From Odoribacter sp. (GTDB taxonomy: Bacteria > Bacteroidota > Bacteroidia > Bacteroidales > Prolixibacteraceae): a stretch of 64,000 nt of DNA. The stretch covers positions 62,001 to 126,000 of the forward strand of contig PNOH01000004.1 of the NCBI GenBank assembly GCA_013824715.1. The letters run 5' to 3'. Of the stretch, positions 46,332 through 55,090 are shown piece after piece. A program made the position numbers and the translations under genes. Below the pieces are notes generated by a model, which saw only the letters and a program-made list of their open reading frames with translations, ran no database searches and had not been told where the DNA came from. Numbering within the stretch: the stretch's first letter is position 1; every line of letters starts with the position of its first letter.

Positions 46332-47369
46332 TTACTCACTTATTTCGCCAATCAAACTTTTATTCAGGTGCAGCTTGATTTCTTCCTGTTCCAAACCCTG
46401 ACCCAGCAGAAACATCAGTTTAGTTATGGCAGCTTCGGTGGTCATATCTTTTCCGCTTACTACTCCGGCATTCAACAGTTCAGCGCTGGTTTCGTATTGA
46501 CCCATATTTACTGCCCCGCCCTGGCATTGAGTAACATTCAGAAATATTATTTTGCGTTTGATGGCAATTTTTATCTGACTGATCATCCATCGTGTGGTAG
46601 GAATATTTCCTGATCCGAATGATTCAAGTACAACGCCTTTTAAACCAGGTATATTCAAAATATTCTCGAAGACCATACGTCCGATACCTGGAAAAATCTT
46701 CAGAATGACCACATTTTCATCAAAGTGAGTCCTGACTTTAAGTATCCCCTTGTTTGCCGACCGGTGAATATTCTCCTGAAAATATTTGATTTCAACGCCG
46801 GCATTGGCTAATTCCGGATAATTTGGTGATGAAAATGCTCTGAAATCATCGGCATGTCTTTTTGAAATGCGGTTTCCCCTGAAAAGTTTAGAGTTGAAGT
46901 AAACACAAACTTCCGGAACAACAGCCTGTCCATTATTCCTGGCAGCAGCAATTTGTATGGAGGTGATCAGGTTTTCCTTTCCATCGGTCCGAAGTATCCC
47001 AATCGGAAGTTGTGATCCGGTTAAAACTATTGGTTTGTCCAGATTTTCAAACATGTAACTAAGAGCTGAAGCGGTGTAGGCCATGGTATCAGTACCATGT
47101 AAAATAACAAATCCATCGTATTTGCTGTAATTGCGTTCGATGGTATTGGCTATTTTCACCCAGATGGCAGGTGTCATATTTGATGAATCAATCGGCGGGG
47201 TGAAAGTAACTACCTGAAGGTTATATTCCAACCGATCGAGTTCTGGGACTTCTTCCTGTATCTGATCAAATTTTACGGGAACCAGGATACCGTTGGCTGA
47301 TTTTTGAACCATCCCGATGGTGCCACCTGTATAAATGATAAGGATAGAGGGCTTATTTTCCACTTTCAT
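46332..47369 (-). CDS. ansA: L-asparaginase type I
   Basis: A 345-residue cytoplasmic asparaginase that turns asparagine into aspartate and ammonia. The first catalytic Thr is in IYTGGTIGM (residue near 14) and the second in LHGTDTMAYTASAL near 90; Lys in the middle of the sequence is expected near 165. No signal peptide, as for type I. It lies 21 bp downstream of tatD on the same strand, and the two are probably co-transcribed. Confidence 0.92.
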   Translation of the reverse strand: MKVENKPSILIIYTGGTIGMVQKSANGILVPVKFDQIQEEVPELDRLEYNLQVVTFTPPIDSSNMTPAIWVKIANTIERNYSKYDGFVILHGTDTMAYTASALSYMFENLDKPIVLTGSQLPIGILRTDGKENLITSIQIAAARNNGQAVVPEVCVYFNSKLFRGNRISKRHADDFRAFSSPNYPELANAGVEIKYFQENIHRSANKGILKVRTHFDENVVILKIFPGIGRMVFENILNIPGLKGVVLESFGSGNIPTTRWMISQIKIAIKRKIIFLNVTQCQGGAVNMGQYETSAELLNAGVVSGKDMTTEAAITKLMFLLGQGLEQEEIKLHLNKSLIGEISE

Positions 47370-47390
47370 TTCACTTTTTCTGATGATTAC

Positions 47391-48155
47391 TTATATTTCG
47401 AAGAGATTCCGGGCATTCTCGGTGGTGATCCTGGCAATTTCACCAACTGTCATTTGGTGAAGATCGGCAATTTTTTGCGCAATATAAACAAGGTATGAAC
47501 TTTCGTTTCGTTTTCCGCGAAACGGGGAAGGAGTAAGATAGGGCGAATCGGTTTCTATGATCAGGTTCGATGGATCTATTTGTTTGATTACTTCGTCTAA
47601 TCCACTCTTTTTGAAGGTAATTATTCCATTAACTCCAATTTTAAATCCTAAATTAATAACCATACCGGCCTGTTCGGCAGTACCTGAAAAACTGTGAAAT
47701 ACCCCCCTCAGGTTATCGTCTATTATTTCACTTAGAACATGATATACTTCGTCGAACGAATCGCGGACATGAATGACAACTGGTAACTGATATTGCCGGG
47801 CCAGTTCAAGCTGAAATCGAAAAGCATGAGTTTGCTCGTCTAAAAATGATTTATCCCAATATAAATCGATGCCAATTTCACCAATTCCGTAAAACTTGCG
47901 TTTTTTCAACCAGTATTCAACAACCTGCAATTCATCCTGATAATCGTGGTTGACCGAAGTTGGGTGTAGGCCCATAAGCGGAAAACAGATGTGGGGGTAC
48001 GTATCAACCAGATTCAGCAGATTTTTTACTGAAGAACTATCTATATTAGGTAGGATAATCTTCCTGACGTCGTTTGAATACGCGCGTTGAATAACCTCAT
48101 CAAGATCGTGAATGAAGTCGGTAGAATAAATATGAGAATGAGTATCAATCAGCAT
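47391..48155 (-). CDS. tatD: TatD-family metal-dependent hydrolase (DNase)
   Basis: A 254-residue TIM-barrel metallohydrolase with DTHSHIYS near 3-10, the metal Glu/Asp in GEIGIDLYW near 93-101, HVRDSFDE near 128 and the terminal ETDSPYLTP near 200. Members act as 3'-5' exonucleases on DNA or as D-aminoacyl hydrolases. The 82 bases before it hold no gene. It is first in the tatD-ansA unit. Confidence 0.93.
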   Translation of the reverse strand: MLIDTHSHIYSTDFIHDLDEVIQRAYSNDVRKIILPNIDSSSVKNLLNLVDTYPHICFPLMGLHPTSVNHDYQDELQVVEYWLKKRKFYGIGEIGIDLYWDKSFLDEQTHAFRFQLELARQYQLPVVIHVRDSFDEVYHVLSEIIDDNLRGVFHSFSGTAEQAGMVINLGFKIGVNGIITFKKSGLDEVIKQIDPSNLIIETDSPYLTPSPFRGKRNESSYLVYIAQKIADLHQMTVGEIARITTENARNLFEI

Positions 48156-48237
48156 TTACCGCAAAATTTGGCCAAAATAAGGAAAAATAAAGCAGCCAAA
48201 TATGAAGCGAATATTATTTTATTGGGAATTCAACGAT

Positions 48238-49572
48238 TTATACGATTCCCTGGGCCAGCATGGCATCGGCTACTTTCACGAAGCCACCCACATTGGCGCC
48301 AATCACATAATTGACTTTATCCCCTTTTCGACCGTATTTCACGCATGTTTCATGAATGTCTTTCATAATGCGGTGCAGGTATTTGTCCACTTCTTCTTTT
48401 GGCCAGTTCATACGGATAGAGTTTTGCGACATTTCCAGTCCCGAAACTGCAACTCCTCCAGCATTTACGGCTTTCCCCGGTGCATAAGTAATAGCTTCGG
48501 TCAGATATTCAACAGCTTCGGCAGTACAACCCATATTGGAAGTTTCGGCAACAAGGAAGCACCCGTTTTTAACCAGCGTTTGTGCATCTTCAAGGTTTAC
48601 TTCATTTTCGCAGGCGCATGGCATGGCTATATCAACTGCGCATTCCCAAGGTTTTTTCGCCGGAATAAATTTGGCGCCAAACTCAGCGGCATAAGGTTCA
48701 ACCACATCATTGTTCGTCGCTCTCAGTTCGAGCAAATAATCAACCTTATCTCCGGTAATTCCTTCGGCATCATAGATATAGCCATCAGGTCCGGAAATAG
48801 TGACCACTTTGCCCCCTAATTCGTTAATTTTGACAATTGCCCCCCAGGCTACATTGCCAAACCCCGAGACTGCAAAAGTTTTACCTTCGATTTCTTTACC
48901 CAGGATGCTGAGCATGTGCTGAACAAAGTAAACAGCACCAAATCCGGTTGCTTCAGGACGAATTAAACTGCCGCCCCAACCAATACCTTTGCCGGTTAAA
49001 ACTCCGGTAAATTCATTGCGGATGCGTTTGTACTGGCCAAAAAGAAACCCGATTTCGCGGCCTCCAACACCAATGTCTCCTGCCGGAACGTCGGTATTTG
49101 GACCAATGTGCCGGTAAAGTTCGCTCATAAACGACTGGCAGAAACGCATGATTTCATTATCTGACTTACCTTTTGGGCTAAAATCTGATCCGCCTTTTCC
49201 TCCACCCATAGGCAATGTAGTCAAGCTGTTTTTGAATGTCTGCTCAAATCCTAAAAATTTGAGGACGCTCAAAGTAACTGTCGGGTGAAAACGCAGTCCA
49301 CCCTTGTAGGGGCCAATGGCCGAGTTAAATTCGACCCGGTAACCGCGGTTTACCTGCACGTCGCCACGATCATCAATCCAGGGTACCCTGAAAATAATGG
49401 TGCGTTCGGGTTCAACTATGCGTTCCAGAATTTTGGCTTTCTGGTATCTGGGATTTTTCTGATAGACGTCCCATATTGATTCTATAACTTCCTGAACTGC
49501 CTGATGAAATTCACGTTCACCCGGAGTGCGGGTTTTTAGTGCTTCCAAAAATTCGTTAATGTCTGCTTTCAT
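48238..49572 (-). CDS. gdhA: NADP-specific glutamate dehydrogenase
   Basis: A 444-residue hexameric enzyme that fixes ammonia into 2-oxoglutarate. Seen: YKGGLRFHPTVTLSVLKFLG (residues about 88-107), catalytic Lys in LPMGGGKGGSDFSPKG near 121-135, DVPAGDIGVGGREIGFLFG, and the dinucleotide loop in VSGFGNVAWGA near 235. Length fits the NADP type. It has its own -7 box (49599) and is not linked to glnA. Confidence 0.97.
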   Translation of the reverse strand: MKADINEFLEALKTRTPGEREFHQAVQEVIESIWDVYQKNPRYQKAKILERIVEPERTIIFRVPWIDDRGDVQVNRGYRVEFNSAIGPYKGGLRFHPTVTLSVLKFLGFEQTFKNSLTTLPMGGGKGGSDFSPKGKSDNEIMRFCQSFMSELYRHIGPNTDVPAGDIGVGGREIGFLFGQYKRIRNEFTGVLTGKGIGWGGSLIRPEATGFGAVYFVQHMLSILGKEIEGKTFAVSGFGNVAWGAIVKINELGGKVVTISGPDGYIYDAEGITGDKVDYLLELRATNNDVVEPYAAEFGAKFIPAKKPWECAVDIAMPCACENEVNLEDAQTLVKNGCFLVAETSNMGCTAEAVEYLTEAITYAPGKAVNAGGVAVSGLEMSQNSIRMNWPKEEVDKYLHRIMKDIHETCVKYGRKGDKVNYVIGANVGGFVKVADAMLAQGIV

Positions 49573-49890
49573 CTAGTTTTTAATTTTTTAATAATAGTCA
49601 AAGTTAGGACATTCGGGAATTGTTTATTCTAATTCAGTAAAAACGAATATTAACGTATGTTGCAGATATCCAGTGGTGTAATTAGGCCGAGATGAATGTT
49701 TAATAACACTGATTGACTTTCGTCAGTTTTTTGGACGTCGAATAATGATACATATTTAAAAAATGGTCTTTTGTGCTGAAAATCAGTGCATATTTTAACA
49801 GTTTGAAGAATAAAAAGGATGTGTTCAGATAAAATCCATGTTAAGAAGCTTCAAAAATTGCAGTTTCAAATTAAAGTGAGCTTTTCAGTA
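49573..49890. other. 318-bp intergenic region upstream of gdhA
   Basis: It is A/T-rich and lies between the fucosidase stop and the gdhA start, both on the minus strand. It holds a -7 box for gdhA at 49599-49606. A short dyad (GTGCTGAAAATCAGTGCA-like at about 49773-49791) is too weak to call. No other structure is seen. Confidence 0.4.
49599..49606 (-). promoter_or_regulatory. -7 box for gdhA
   Basis: On the minus strand TAACTTTG, a full match, 27 bp before the ATG at 49572. No clear -33 TTTG. Confidence 0.5.
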
Positions 49891-51291
49891 TTATTTCGTC
49901 AGTTCAATGTTTGTTTCCTGTTTCGGATTTTTTGCAATTTCTTCGAGCGGGCAATCGAACTCAAGTTTGGCGATCAAAACCGTATTTGCCAACTCACCGG
50001 TAGGTAAATTCCGTAACCGGAGATAAGGCTGCTGGCTGGCATGATCGCTCGGACACAAATTCACCGCACAATCAATCGGGTTGTCGTTATTTAATAAGGT
50101 CGCTTTAGCTGGAAGTACATTAACTGGCTTCAGTTTAATGCCATTGCCAACCGGAACTTTATTCAGGTGGACATACAAAATCTGTTCTCTTTTGGTCGCC
50201 AATACTCCCGGAGCATTTAGCAAACCTGAATCAGCCTGAACATTTTGAAAGGATTCGTCAACTGATTTTTTCCATTTACCAATTCGTTTTAAAATATCGG
50301 CTGCTTGTTTCGGAATAATACCCTCGCCGGTTGGGCCGACATTCAATAAGTAATTGGCATCGCGGGCAAGGTAACGGTCTATACTGCTGATCAGGTGGCG
50401 GTCGGTATAATAGTCTTCGTCTTTTTTATATCCCCAGCTCTCCATTCCCACCGACTGGCAAGCTTCTGTTAGCCGGTCGAAGCTTTTGGCTTCGGAAGCC
50501 GCATTGTCGTAGTCACGTTCGGGTGTGCCAAAATCGCCTTCATCAAAACCCCGGTTGTTGATAACCGCTTTAGGTTGAAGTTTTCGAATCATGGCATTTA
50601 CAGAAGGATCTTTGTAAACCGGTACATTCATATCCCACCAGAATCCGTGGATTTCGCCATAGTTGGTGCAGAGTTCGCGAACCTGTTCTTTCAGAAATTC
50701 CATGTATTTAACCCAATCAGGTGAATCCTGTGGCTGAGGCGGTAATTCATGATGCCGGCCTTGGTTGGGGTAATTGGGATGGTTCCAGTCGGCGATGGAA
50801 TAATACAGACAGAGAGGTATGCTCCGTTTGTGACAGGCATCCGACAGCATTCCGATGATATCCTTATTAAAAGGTGTATTAATCGTATTAAATGTAGTTT
50901 GTTTCGAGTCCCACAAACAAAATCCGTCGTGATGTTTTGTTGTCAGGGTGATGTATTTCATCCCGGCTTCTTCCATCAGATCGAGCCAATGTTCCGGATT
51001 AAACTTTATTGGATTCCACTGTTGCGCCAGCTTCACATATTCACTTCGGCTAACTCGTCCCCGCCACTGGAGCTGTTCGTGCCAGCCGGGTATCGAATAC
51101 AATCCCCAGTGAACAAACATTCCATAGCGGTTTTCGAAAAACCAGTCACGCCCATCACCAAAACGTTTAATGCCTTCTGAATTATTAGGCAGATTTGTTT
51201 TCTCAGGTAAATGAATTGCTCCTGCCCAAGTCGAAAACAATGGAATGGCTGCAAGGGCAGCGGCAGTTTTTAAAAGATCTCTGCGTTTCAT
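49891..51291 (-). CDS. GH29 alpha-L-fucosidase, Tat-exported
   Basis: A 466-residue fucosidase. The signal MKRRDLLKTAAALAAIPLF has a twin arginine. The GH29 core is clear: RYGMFVHWGLYSIPGWHEQ near 55, KHHDGFCLWDSKQT near 117 and HGFWWDMNVPVY near 218, where the Asp aligns with the family nucleophile (WFDG in the copy at 7476). No F5/8 C domain is present, unlike that copy. It is the third gene of the fucP-mutarotase-fucosidase set, 102 bp after the mutarotase gene with a hairpin in between. Confidence 0.92.
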   Translation of the reverse strand: MKRRDLLKTAAALAAIPLFSTWAGAIHLPEKTNLPNNSEGIKRFGDGRDWFFENRYGMFVHWGLYSIPGWHEQLQWRGRVSRSEYVKLAQQWNPIKFNPEHWLDLMEEAGMKYITLTTKHHDGFCLWDSKQTTFNTINTPFNKDIIGMLSDACHKRSIPLCLYYSIADWNHPNYPNQGRHHELPPQPQDSPDWVKYMEFLKEQVRELCTNYGEIHGFWWDMNVPVYKDPSVNAMIRKLQPKAVINNRGFDEGDFGTPERDYDNAASEAKSFDRLTEACQSVGMESWGYKKDEDYYTDRHLISSIDRYLARDANYLLNVGPTGEGIIPKQAADILKRIGKWKKSVDESFQNVQADSGLLNAPGVLATKREQILYVHLNKVPVGNGIKLKPVNVLPAKATLLNNDNPIDCAVNLCPSDHASQQPYLRLRNLPTGELANTVLIAKLEFDCPLEEIAKNPKQETNIELTK

Positions 51292-51326
51292 CGGATTAGG
51301 ATTTAGGTATGTTTATTTTGGAGAAA

Positions 51327-51360
51327 ATAAATCCCGGATTAGTTATAACCCGGGATTATA
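51327..51360 (-). terminator. Hairpin between the mutarotase and fucosidase genes
   Basis: Arms AATCCCGG and CCGGGATT with a 12-base loop and T-rich sequence after it on the minus strand. It may stop or reduce read-through from fucP-mutarotase into the fucosidase gene. Confidence 0.6.
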
Positions 51361-51392
51361 AAGTTTTCCGGATGAACAATTTTGATGCTGAG

Positions 51393-51767
51393 TTAGTTGT
51401 CCAATTTATAAATTCGTTCCATCAGTTGCCATTTTTCGTCGGCAGTTGCTTCAGTTGATGTTTGCTGAAACCTCGAAACATAAGCTTCCCATTCTGATTG
51501 ACGTGGTTTACCAGCAAGTTCGGACATAGCCTTATCATGATCGAAATTGGCAACTGTATCCATAATCATAAACAAGCGGTTTCCCAGAATGTATATTTCC
51601 ATATCAATGATACCCACATCTTTCATCCCTTGGGTAATTTCGGGCCAGGCCGCTTCAGGGGCATGTACCTTTTTGTAATCTTCAATTAATTGCACATCGT
51701 CTTTCAGTAATAAGGTTTTACAATATCTCTTGAAAGCAGAGATTTTAGTAGTTTCAGTGTATTCCAT
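51393..51767 (-). CDS. L-rhamnose/L-fucose mutarotase (RhaM family)
   Basis: A 124-residue protein of the L-rhamnose mutarotase family (Pfam PF05336): FKRYCKTLLLKDDVQLIEDYKKVH (positions 12-35, cited in part), ITQGMKDVGIIDMEIYILGNRLFMIM, and the DHDKAMSELA segment. It interconverts the anomers of a deoxy sugar. Between a fucose permease and a fucosidase the substrate is most likely L-fucose, as for related fucose mutarotases; that is inferred from context. Confidence 0.8.
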   Translation of the reverse strand: MEYTETTKISAFKRYCKTLLLKDDVQLIEDYKKVHAPEAAWPEITQGMKDVGIIDMEIYILGNRLFMIMDTVANFDHDKAMSELAGKPRQSEWEAYVSRFQQTSTEATADEKWQLMERIYKLDN

Positions 51768-51841
51768 TTCAAATCAGATTAAGAACAATTACATCAAAAT
51801 ATTAATTACAAAAGTTAAGAATGATCCAAATGCTCATCTAA

Positions 51842-53467
51842 TCAATGACCTGTTCCAATCTTTACGCTGTTTAATCCTTCCGAACCACTGAGTTTAGTCC
51901 AGAAGAATCCATAAAGTGCAATTGCCATAAAGCAAACAGCCGGAACAACATATCCCGCCGACATGCCTTCTTTGTCGCCTATTGCCCCCATCACCTTAGG
52001 CAATACGGCGCCACCCATAATGGCCATGACAATGAACGAAGATGCCAACTTTGATTTTTCTCCCAACCCAAAAATTCCAAGCGAGAAAATAGTGGGGAAC
52101 ATAATAGACATGAAGAAAAAGCTTAGGAATAAGGCGGCTACTGATAGCCAACCTAATTTAGCCACTACTACAAACATTAACATCACATTAATAGCGGAAT
52201 ATAGTCCAAGCATGTTATGGGCTTTAGTAACCCTTAAAATAAACGAACCGGTAAAACGGCCAACGAGGAATAATGGGAATGCGATCCATGACATGAGAGA
52301 TGTTGCCCCTTTTTCAGTAAGGAAATAAGCTCCATTCCTTAAAACCGAGCCTTCTTCGCCACCAATAAACCAGATTGATTTTAGGTTTTCGCCTATTGAC
52401 GGGACTTCTTCAACAGCATAATTGATAAAGAAACTGAATATGCCTGCTTGTGCTGCTACATAAAGGAATTGTGCAATAGTTGCACCGGTAAAGTGCGGAG
52501 CTGACCATATACTGTTTTTATGAATCAGTTTTCCCCTTTTACGCATGATAAAAATAATTGAAGCAACACCGACAATACAGGTTACAATATTAAATATCCA
52601 GGTTAAAGTGTGGTTTAAAACGACCATAGCCTCAGGATTGGCAAGCGTCTCCCTGTCCATATAAAACAATTGAACAAAGAAGCGGACAATCATACCCAAT
52701 GCAAAACTGAAAATAATGGCGCAAACATATAAGAGGATTGTTGACAACAGGCTTTGTTGACCAAATACATCAACTTTGGCTGTCTCATCATTGGTTTTAT
52801 TATTATGGTCTTCTTCTTTAACATCGGGCATTTTGCTTTTAACGAATGCTATAATAAGAACCATAATGATAACAGCGAGAGCTACATAAGGTATCCACAT
52901 TGTTTTATGGGATATTTCAGCATTTTGTTGCGCACTTTGTGTGGCGTCGGAATGATAAAAATATAAGCCGCCAATATAAGGAGCTATTGGCCAGCCAATG
53001 GCGTTGAAAGACTGCGCCAGATTAATGCGTGAAGCTGCATATTTTGGATTACCTAAAACAGTGGTATAAGGATTGGCAACGGTTTCCAGAAACGAAAAAC
53101 CCATGGCTACCAGGCAAACGCCCAACAGGACCGCCCAGAATCCATCAATTTTGGTAGCAGGATAAAACCACAGACAGCCCAGAGCCGCTAAACTCAGACC
53201 TAAAACAATTCCCCATTTGTAACCCAATTTATGAATAAACCATCCGGCAGGTAATGCCATAAAAAAATACCCCAGATAATGCGAAAACTGAACATTGGCC
53301 GAGTCGGCTTTTGTCAGGTGGTAGTAATCCTGAAAATGCTTGTCCATGGTATCTATCAGGCTGTTACCAACTGCCCACAAAGTGAAAAGAAGAGCAACCA
53401 GAAAGAAAATAAATGTATGATTTCTTCCGTCTTCAGTAGTAAAGAGACCTTTTTTTGTACTTTTCAT
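51842..53467 (-). CDS. fucP: MFS sugar permease, FucP-like
   Basis: A 541-residue inner-membrane carrier with about 12-13 helices, somewhat longer than E. coli FucP because of an extra loop (residues about 210-235, DVKEEDHNNKTNDETAKVD) and an extra segment near 300-350. LGYFFMALPAGWFIHKLGYKWG, FLETVANPYTTVLG and NLAQSFNAIGWPIAP are the FucP/NagP-type signatures. It imports a sugar with protons, most likely L-fucose given the genes downstream. First gene of the cassette. Confidence 0.85.
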   Translation of the reverse strand: MKSTKKGLFTTEDGRNHTFIFFLVALLFTLWAVGNSLIDTMDKHFQDYYHLTKADSANVQFSHYLGYFFMALPAGWFIHKLGYKWGIVLGLSLAALGCLWFYPATKIDGFWAVLLGVCLVAMGFSFLETVANPYTTVLGNPKYAASRINLAQSFNAIGWPIAPYIGGLYFYHSDATQSAQQNAEISHKTMWIPYVALAVIIMVLIIAFVKSKMPDVKEEDHNNKTNDETAKVDVFGQQSLLSTILLYVCAIIFSFALGMIVRFFVQLFYMDRETLANPEAMVVLNHTLTWIFNIVTCIVGVASIIFIMRKRGKLIHKNSIWSAPHFTGATIAQFLYVAAQAGIFSFFINYAVEEVPSIGENLKSIWFIGGEEGSVLRNGAYFLTEKGATSLMSWIAFPLFLVGRFTGSFILRVTKAHNMLGLYSAINVMLMFVVVAKLGWLSVAALFLSFFFMSIMFPTIFSLGIFGLGEKSKLASSFIVMAIMGGAVLPKVMGAIGDKEGMSAGYVVPAVCFMAIALYGFFWTKLSGSEGLNSVKIGTGH

Positions 53468-53488
53468 GTTTGTTTAATAATTGTATGT

Positions 53489-53520
53489 CAAAAATCATTA
53501 AACAAATCTGAATTGCCAAA
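53489..53520 (-). promoter_or_regulatory. Probable promoter of the fucose cassette
   Basis: On the minus strand TTTG (53520-53517), 20 bp, GATTTTTG (53496-53489), one mismatch to the -7 box. The leader to the fucP ATG is about 17 nt. Confidence 0.45.
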
Positions 53521-53547
53521 CCAATTTTTGATTCATTTCAAAATTCG

Positions 53548-53555
53548 TACTTTTG
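53548..53555 (+). promoter_or_regulatory. -7 box for the cyclophilin gene
   Basis: TACTTTTG, a full match, 26 bp before the ATG at 53581; a TTTG lies 17 bp upstream (53527-53530), slightly closer than usual. Confidence 0.5.
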
Positions 53556-53580
53556 CGACCAATCATTTAAAACTTATACA

Positions 53581-54018
53581 ATGAGCAAAGCAGAAATTTA
53601 TACCAGTAAAGGTGTTATGAAAGTGAATTTTTACGATGACGATGCACCGGGAACGGTCGAAAACTTCACCAAACTTTCGAAAAGTGGTTTCTATGATGGC
53701 CTCACTTTCCATCGTGTGATTCCCGATTTTGTCATTCAGGGTGGCTGCCCCAACGGAACAGGCGCAGGTGGCCCTGGCTATAAAATCCCTTGCGAGCTGG
53801 ATGGCGAAAACCAGTTCCACGATCGTGGAGTTTTGTCAATGGCACATGCCGGGCGCAACACCGGAGGTTCACAGTTTTTCGTTTGCCACAGCCGCCGCAA
53901 TACTTCGCACCTCGACCGCAAACATACCTGCTTCGGCAAAGTTTACGAAGGACTTGATGTGATTGATGCCATCCGGCAGGGCGATTTAATCGAAAAGATC
54001 GTAATTGTTGAAGAATAG
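53581..54018 (+). CDS. Cyclophilin-type peptidyl-prolyl cis-trans isomerase
   Basis: A 145-residue cytoplasmic cyclophilin, no signal peptide. The active-site stretch FHRVIPDFVIQGGCPNGTG lies near 43-61, followed by AHAGRNTGGSQFFVC near 90-104; the catalytic Arg and the Phe/Trp pocket are present except that some loop residues are short, as in small bacterial enzymes. It speeds proline isomerisation in folding proteins. Single gene. Confidence 0.93.
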   Translation: MSKAEIYTSKGVMKVNFYDDDAPGTVENFTKLSKSGFYDGLTFHRVIPDFVIQGGCPNGTGAGGPGYKIPCELDGENQFHDRGVLSMAHAGRNTGGSQFFVCHSRRNTSHLDRKHTCFGKVYEGLDVIDAIRQGDLIEKIVIVEE

Positions 54019-54144
54019 ATCTTCACAACCGTCACCAAGTGTGGGGGTTTGATTTTTCTTTTATAAAAGGTTCAAATTTATTCTGAAAGTAATATTGTTT
54101 TTTTTGCTTGAGTACTTATCAGTTAATGTTCAGGATAATATCGG

Positions 54145-54152
54145 TAGTTTTG
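54145..54152 (+). promoter_or_regulatory. -7 box for the EamA-hexosaminidase unit
   Basis: TAGTTTTG, a full match, 24 bp before the ATG at 54176. No clear -33 box. Confidence 0.45.
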
Positions 54153-54175
54153 TGCTTCTACACTAAATCAATTGC

Positions 54176-55063
54176 ATGTCGGATAATTCAAAAGGGGTAC
54201 TTTTAACATTGGGATCGGTGGTGTTTTTTGCGCTGATGGCCGTTTTGGTGAAGGCTATTCCCAATGTGTCGAGCTTCCAGACAACCTTTTTCCGTTTTGC
54301 AATCGGGTTGGGAATTATTGGCATTTTAGCGCTTTTCGGGGTTATTCACCTTAAATTCAACGACCGGAAAAATCTCTTTTGGCGCGGCTTAGTTGGCGGG
54401 GCGGCGGTTTACCTTTTCTATCTGGCTATTCTGAAATTGGGAGTAGGCAAGGGGTCGGTGTATATTTATTCGTATCCGATTTTTGCCACACTGTTTAGCA
54501 TGTTAATCCTGAAGGAAAAGGTTGAACCAATCAAATTTGTGGTTATTTTTATTTCGTTTGCAGGCCTTGTGTTGCTCTCGGTTGGAGGTGGTAAAGGATC
54601 GTTGGACGGAATGGGTTTTTATGAACTGATTGCCATTGCGGGATCGGTCATTACCGGATTAGCTGTGGTTTTTGTGAAAAAACTGCACGACAGCGATAAT
54701 TCGTATGCCATTTTTTTCTCGCAATGCATAGTCGGGTTTTGGATGTTTTTGGTGCCATCAGGGGCAACCCAGGCCGATGGAAACATGACCGAATTACTTT
54801 TATTGGTTTTGGTGGGCGTTGTAGCTACCATTGGTCAGTTGTTCATGACCGAAGGGTATAAATATGTCAATGTGGCTACCGGTTCATTGCTCCAATCTAT
54901 GGTTCCGGTTTTTAACCTGCTAGCGGGCTGGCTGATTTTTAATGAGCAGTTCAGCATCATCGAAATACTTGGAGCTTTTGTAATTGTCGGTTCTTGTTTT
55001 GCGCTGGTTATTATTAATTTCAGCGTTGGAAAAAAGACCCGGATTTTAAAATTGGTTGAATAA
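54176..55063 (+). CDS. EamA-family (DMT) transporter
   Basis: A 295-residue inner-membrane protein with ten helices in two EamA repeats (residues about 5-135 and 150-285). Characteristic parts: TTFFRFAIGLG, YIYSYPIFATLFSMLILKEKVEP (residues about 97-119) and the mirror ATGSLLQSMVPVFNLLAGWLIF. The family moves small metabolites or acts as an exporter; substrate unknown. It lies 28 bp upstream of the GH20 gene and is probably in the same transcript. Confidence 0.88.
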   Translation: MSDNSKGVLLTLGSVVFFALMAVLVKAIPNVSSFQTTFFRFAIGLGIIGILALFGVIHLKFNDRKNLFWRGLVGGAAVYLFYLAILKLGVGKGSVYIYSYPIFATLFSMLILKEKVEPIKFVVIFISFAGLVLLSVGGGKGSLDGMGFYELIAIAGSVITGLAVVFVKKLHDSDNSYAIFFSQCIVGFWMFLVPSGATQADGNMTELLLLVLVGVVATIGQLFMTEGYKYVNVATGSLLQSMVPVFNLLAGWLIFNEQFSIIEILGAFVIVGSCFALVIINFSVGKKTRILKLVE

Positions 55064-55090
55064 AAACTAAACCCACATAAATTTCTAATT

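Noticed and set aside
46015-46339. Two minus-strand frames crossing the tRNA-Ser region
   Set aside because: They run through the complete tRNA gene, and their peptides are translations of the tRNA sequence.
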